Origin: Citrobacter koseri
Lineage (GTDB): Bacteria; Pseudomonadota; Gammaproteobacteria; Enterobacterales; Enterobacteriaceae
Reading direction: 5' to 3'
Length of the DNA: 64,000 nt
Assembly (NCBI GenBank): GCA_900446925.1
Contig: UAVY01000004.1
Coordinates: forward strand, 496,001 to 560,000
Shown here: one piece after another, positions 58,758 through 64,000 of the stretch
Position numbering within the stretch: position 1 is the stretch's first letter
How the letters are laid out: the number at the start of each line of letters is the position of its first letter
Position numbers and translations under genes: made by a program
The notes under the pieces: generated by a model
Databases searched by the model: none
The model's input: the letters and a program-made list of their open reading frames with translations, nothing else
Told to the model about the DNA's origin: nothing

Positions 58758-59747
58758 ATGACTCGACGTACGGATATAGATATATATCGTGGACTGGGGA
58801 TATTGTTGGTTGTGTTAGGACATGTATCCTTCCTCAGTCCATCTTGGCATAAGATTATTTATAGTTTTCATATGCCTGCTTTTTTCATTCTTTCTGGTTA
58901 TCTGGTAAATGTTAAAAATCTGGAGTTGAAACCTTGGATATTTATCATCCAGCGATTTTATAGATTGATTATTCCTGCATGGACGATTGGAGTAATTTGT
59001 GGCTTGCCGTTTGTTGCTATGTTATTGATGAGTAATATATCTGGTAGTGATTTCCTTATGAAACTATATGGAACATTAACAGGTGCAACAAAAGTAGCAA
59101 ATAATTTCTTTGTTACTCCCATTTGGTTTTTATATTGCCTGTTTATAGTTGAGGCTATGTTTTATTTAATAATGAAAATCTCTTCAAATAAATATATTAT
59201 TGCCTTGATTGTAATTTCCTTTTATTTAATTGCGAAAAATGTAAATATTTTTCATTTTTTTAATGTGAATATAGCTTTTATCGCTATGCCATATTTTTTA
59301 ATTGGATATATATTGCAAAGTATTGTCATAACCAGACATATTAATTATGCGATGATTTCTGTCGTACTGCTTTTGGGATTTTCGTATTTAACTCCCACTG
59401 AGGTTGATATGTCTGCATTACAGGTGGGGAATGGAGTATGGGCTTTTATAAATCTTGCTTCTGCTTTAGCAGGAAGTTATCTGCTCTATTATATTGCGGG
59501 TTATATTAATTCGGAATTTATCTCTTGGTTGGGTAAAAATACTTTGGTTATATTGGGGTTTAATTATTATATTAACGCCATAGCGAAAAATATATTAACT
59601 TTTGTACATATGGAATACTATGTCATATTAAGTTTTATTATCCAGATCGTATTGCTCGCTATTCTTGTGAAAATAATTGCATGCTGGCCAGCTCTTAATT
59701 CCCTGGTGAATGGGAAAATGTTTGTAACTTATAAAGAAGCAAAATAA
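58758..59747 (+). CDS. Acyltransferase family 3 membrane protein (probable O-acetyltransferase)
   Basis: 329 residues, about ten hydrophobic helices, intact. Matches the acyltransferase-3/OafA type: N-terminal DIDIYRGLGILLVVLGHVSF with the conserved arginine and histidine, YSFHMPAFFILSGYLV, and WFLYCLFIVEAMFYLI. Such proteins O-acetylate O-antigen sugars at the inner membrane. Overlaps nothing; glf begins 12 bases after its stop. Very AT-rich. Confidence 0.85.
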   Translation: MTRRTDIDIYRGLGILLVVLGHVSFLSPSWHKIIYSFHMPAFFILSGYLVNVKNLELKPWIFIIQRFYRLIIPAWTIGVICGLPFVAMLLMSNISGSDFLMKLYGTLTGATKVANNFFVTPIWFLYCLFIVEAMFYLIMKISSNKYIIALIVISFYLIAKNVNIFHFFNVNIAFIAMPYFLIGYILQSIVITRHINYAMISVVLLLGFSYLTPTEVDMSALQVGNGVWAFINLASALAGSYLLYYIAGYINSEFISWLGKNTLVILGFNYYINAIAKNILTFVHMEYYVILSFIIQIVLLAILVKIIACWPALNSLVNGKMFVTYKEAK

Positions 59748-60908
<1,161 letters not shown>

Positions 60909-60922
60909 CGTCAGGTGTTGTC

Positions 60923-62359
60923 ATGGATACGGATAATTTTTTGAATAAATATAATCCATTGCTATGCAAGGTTTTTCTCGCAGCATCGGATTTTATATTT
61001 TTAACTTATCACTGGCCCTCTCTATTGGTTGTGTATACTGGATTTTTAACGATCTTTATCGTTTTATCCCCGATGCTCAACTAGAGATGCGCATAATTTC
61101 TCATGTCATCCTGAGTTGATATGTGTGGGATGGTTCTGGGTTCGGTTGCGACATTATTCCTATCGCAAACCCTTTTGGTTTGAATTGAAGGAGATTATCC
61201 GCACTATTGTGATCTTTGCTGTTTTTGATCTGGCGCTGGTCGCTTTTTCTAAATGGCAATTTTCTCGGTATGTATGGGTCTTTTGTTGGACGTTTGCATT
61301 AATTCTGCTGCCGCTTTTCCGAGCAATGACCAAACAACTTCTTAATCGTCTTGGGGATTTGGAAGAAAAAGACTGTCATTATGGGTAGCGGAAGTAATGC
61401 AGTGGAAGCTTATTATGCACTGCAAAGTGAGGAAATGCTTGGCTTTGATGTTGTCGCATTTTATGACGAAGAGTGTACAGAGGCAACGCTACAGGGGACT
61501 GCCGGTTCTTCAGGACCCCAATATTCTTTGGGAAATGAAGAAAACAGGCGATATTCATTTCATTGTAGCTTTTGAAATGGAAAACAGCGATAAGACCATT
61601 AACTGGTTGCGCGAACTATCGAAGAAGGACTGCCGTTCTGTCACGGTTATTCCGTCCCTGCGCGGGTTACCACTTTATAATACCGATATGTCTTTCATCT
61701 TTAGTCATGAAGTCATGTTGCTGCGTATTCATAATAATCTGGCAAAACGGACATCTCGTTTCCTTAAACGGACTTTCGATATTGTCTGTTCATCACTGAT
61801 TATCTTAATTTCTTCGCCACTGCTCATTTATCTTTGGTACAAAGTTACCCGTGATGGTGGTCCGGCAATCTACGGTCATATGCGAGTAGGGCGTCACGGT
61901 AAGCTTTTCCCTTGCTATAAGTTTCGCTCAATGGTGATGAATTCGCAGGAGGTTTTACAAAAGCTCCTTGATTCCGATCCTGCTGCACGGGAAGAATGGG
62001 AGCGTGACTTTAAGTTGAAAAACGATCCGCGAATCACTCCTGTCGGTCGATTTATTCGTAAAACCAGTCTTGATGAATTGCCTCAGTTATTTAATGTGCT
62101 GAAAGGTCAAATGAGTCTGGTTGGCCCGCGTCCGATTATCTCTGAAGAGTTACCACGCTATGATGAGAATGTTGATTACTATCTAATGGCGAAACCGGGA
62201 ATGACAGGGTTGTGGCAGGTAAGTGGACGTAACGATGTGGATTACGATACCCGAGTCTACTTTGACTCCTGGTATGTCAAGAACTGGTCGCTGTGGAATG
62301 ACATCGCTATTCTTTTCAAAACAGTGAAGGTAGTCCTCCATAGAGATGGTGCATATTGA
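60923..62359 (+). CDS. wbaP: Undecaprenyl-phosphate galactose phosphotransferase WbaP (frameshifted as read)
   Basis: Transfers galactose-1-phosphate to undecaprenyl phosphate and so starts the O unit. About 476 residues, closely resembling Salmonella WbaP: N-terminal membrane region with VCVGWFWVRLRHYSYRKPFW, RYVWVFCWTFALILLPLFRA, a middle regulatory domain, and the catalytic domain (RVGRHGKLFPCYKFRSMV, RKTSLDELPQLFNVLKGQMS, VGPRPIISEELPRY, KPGMTGLWQVSGRNDVDYDT). Errors near 60985-61110, 61117, 61356 (GGGG for GGG) and 61500 break the N-terminal half; from 61600 the frame is intact. Confidence 0.93.
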
Positions 62360-62508
62360 TGTAGCAGAAACTGCATTTTATGTGCATTAAGTTCATTCTG
62401 AAGAGGACATCTATTGCTACCTTCTGGCCTCTAACCTGAGTTAACATGTTCTTCACTTTACTCGCCGCCATTTTACGGCGGGGTATCCACACCTGACAGG
62501 AGTATGTA
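62360..62508. other. wbaP-gnd intergenic gap
   Basis: 149 bases. Contains a small stem CCGCC-ATTTTAC-GGCGG near 62467-62483 and the gnd Shine-Dalgarno AGGAG at 62498-62502. gnd has its own promoter in related species, but no clear -35/-10 pair is visible to me. Confidence 0.4.
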
Positions 62509-63917
62509 ATGTCCAAGCAACAGATCGGCGTCGTCGGTATGGCAGTGATGGGGCGCAACCTGGCGCTCAACATCGAGAGCCGTGGTTATTACCGTCTCCG
62601 TTTTCAACCGCTCCCGTGAAAAGACCGAAGAAGTGATTGCCGAAAACCCAGGCAAAAAACTGGTGCCTTACTACACGGTAAAAGAGTTTGTTGAATCCCT
62701 TGAAACGCCTCGTCGTATCCTGTTAATGGTGAAAGCAGGGGCGGGCACTGATGCTGCTATCGATCCCTGAAGCCGTATCTGGATAAAGGCGACATCATCA
62801 TTGATGGTGGTAACACGTTCTTCCAGGACACTATCCGTCGTAATCGCGAACTTTCTGCTGAAGGCTTTAACTTCATTGGTACCGGCGTTTCCGGTGGTGA
62901 AGAAGGGGCGCTGAAAGGCCCCATCTATCATGCCTGGCGGTCAGAAAGAGGCCTACGAACTGGTTGCGCCGATTCTGACTAAAATTGCCGCAGTTGCAGA
63001 AGATGGCGAACCTTGCGTGACCTATATTGGTGCCGATGGTGCCGGTCACTATGTGAAAATGGTTCACAACGGTATCGAATACGGCGACATGCAGCTGATC
63101 GCAGAAGCCTATTCTTTGCTGAAAGGTGGCCTGAATCTGTCTAACGAAGAGCTGGCAGATACTTTCACTGAGTGGAACAAAGGCGAGCTGAACAGCTACC
63201 TGATCGACATCACCAAAGACATCTTCACCAAAAAGGATGAAGAGGGTAAATATCTGGTTGATGTGATTCTGGATGAAGCGGCGAACAAAGGCACCGGTAA
63301 ATGGACCAGCCAGAGTTCTCTGGATCTGGGCGAGCCGCTGTCGCTGATCACGGAATCCGTTTTTGCACGTTATATCTCTTCTCTGAAAGAGCAGCGTGTC
63401 GCAGCGTCTAAAGTGTTGTCGGGACCTAAAGCGCAGCTTGCGGGTGACAAAGCGGAATTTATCGAGAAAGTCCGTCGCGCGCTCTACCTTGGCAAGATCG
63501 TCTCTTACGCACAAGGGTTTTCCCAGCTGCGTGCCGCTTCTGACGAATACAACTGGGATCTGAACTACGGCGAAATTGCGAAGATCTTCCGTGCCGGCTG
63601 CATTATTCGTGCACAGTTCTTGCAGAAAATCACCGACGCATATGCAGAAAATGCGGGTATCGCTAACCTGCTGCTGGCACCGTACTTCAAGAAAATCGCG
63701 GACGATTATCAGCAAGCGCTGCGTGATGTGGTTGCGTATGCCGTGCAGAATGGTATCCCGGTTCCGACGTTCTCTGCCGCTGTTGCCTACTACGACAGCT
63801 ATCGCGCAGCCGTTCTTCCTGCGAACCTGATCCAGGCGCAGCGTGACTACTTTTGGGGCGCATACGTATAAGCGTACTGATAAAGAAGGCGTTTTCCATA
63901 CTGAATGGCTGGAGTAA
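62509..63917 (+). CDS. gnd: 6-phosphogluconate dehydrogenase, decarboxylating (frameshifted as read)
   Basis: NADP-dependent oxidative pentose phosphate enzyme giving ribulose-5-phosphate, and the usual 3' boundary gene of the O-antigen locus. 468 residues after correction: [20 protein letters not shown], the 6PGDH loop [19 protein letters not shown], catalytic [17 protein letters not shown], and the C-terminal tail [11 protein letters not shown]. Shifts near 62588 (extra T), 62765 (missing T), 62924 (extra base) and 63851 (TTTT for TTT); without the last the tail [16 protein letters not shown] is lost. Confidence 0.96.
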
Positions 63918-63932
63918 TTCCTGATTCGCATC

Positions 63933-63963
63933 AAAAGCCCGGTGATTCGCCGGGCTTTTTTTT
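63933..63963 (+). terminator. Rho-independent terminator of gnd
   Basis: AAAAGCCCGG, a seven-base loop, CCGGGC, then a run of eight or more Ts. Confidence 0.92.
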
Positions 63964-64000
63964 GTCCCTAATCTGATTGATTTATTTTTACTTCTTAATA

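Noticed and set aside
54240..59747. AT-rich block as prophage or plasmid-derived island
   Set aside because: No integrase, transposase, att-like repeat or tRNA. Low GC is normal for O-antigen genes exchanged between galF and gnd by homologous recombination.

Overview
The window is a stretch of an enterobacterial chromosome of the Escherichia/Salmonella/Citrobacter type. Gene content and order from yegS through cyaR, yegQ, baeRS, mdtDCBA, yegD, alkA, yegE, udk, dcd, asmA, yegH, the colanic acid operon, galF and an O-antigen locus to gnd match that group, and the backbone is GC-rich. A D-arabinitol operon next to yegS is not part of E. coli K-12. I lean towards Citrobacter (or a Salmonella relative) but cannot name the species.

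Layout. (1) 1-4490, + strand: D-arabinitol 4-dehydrogenase (5' end cut by the window edge), xylulokinase, polyol permease, and a HAD phosphatase behind a terminator. (2) 4568-19792, - strand: lipid kinase yegS, the small RNA CyaR with its CRP-dependent promoter, the tRNA hydroxylation protein yegQ/trhP, the overlapping operon mdtA-mdtB-mdtC-mdtD-baeS-baeR (RND drug efflux plus envelope-stress two-component system, with a BaeR box upstream), and the Hsp70-like yegD. (3) 19928-29392: alkA, the diguanylate cyclase yegE/dgcE, udk, dcd, asmA, yegH. (4) 30087-52874, + strand: the complete colanic acid operon wza-wzb-wzc-wcaA-B-C-D-E-F-gmd-fcl-wcaH-wcaI-manC-manB-wcaJ-wzxC-wcaK-wcaL-wcaM, preceded by a long leader with a JUMPstart/ops element. 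(5) 53040-63917: galF, a second JUMPstart, a compact AT-rich O-antigen locus (KpsS-like glycosyltransferase, Wzy, Wzx, DUF4422 glycosyltransferase, acyltransferase, Glf, WbaP), then gnd and its terminator. REP-type repeats sit in at least five intergenic gaps.

How it works together: colanic acid and O antigen are both Wzx/Wzy-type polymers built on undecaprenyl phosphate. WcaJ starts the first with glucose-1-P and WbaP the second with galactose-1-P. The colanic block makes its own GDP-fucose (ManB, ManC, Gmd, Fcl). The O locus makes only UDP-galactofuranose (Glf), so its other sugars must come from common cell pools.

Data quality dominates interpretation. Most genes are broken by single-base insertions or deletions, usually one extra or missing base in a short homopolymer, at least 80 by hand count. 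The two halves of each gene still match the family closely and neighbouring genes are intact, so I read these as sequencing/assembly errors, not pseudogenes. Broken genes are reported as one CDS from true start to true stop with the shift points given. No phage, insertion sequence, CRISPR array, tRNA or rRNA was seen. The part with the best chance of being new is the O-antigen locus, with its KpsS-like transferase.
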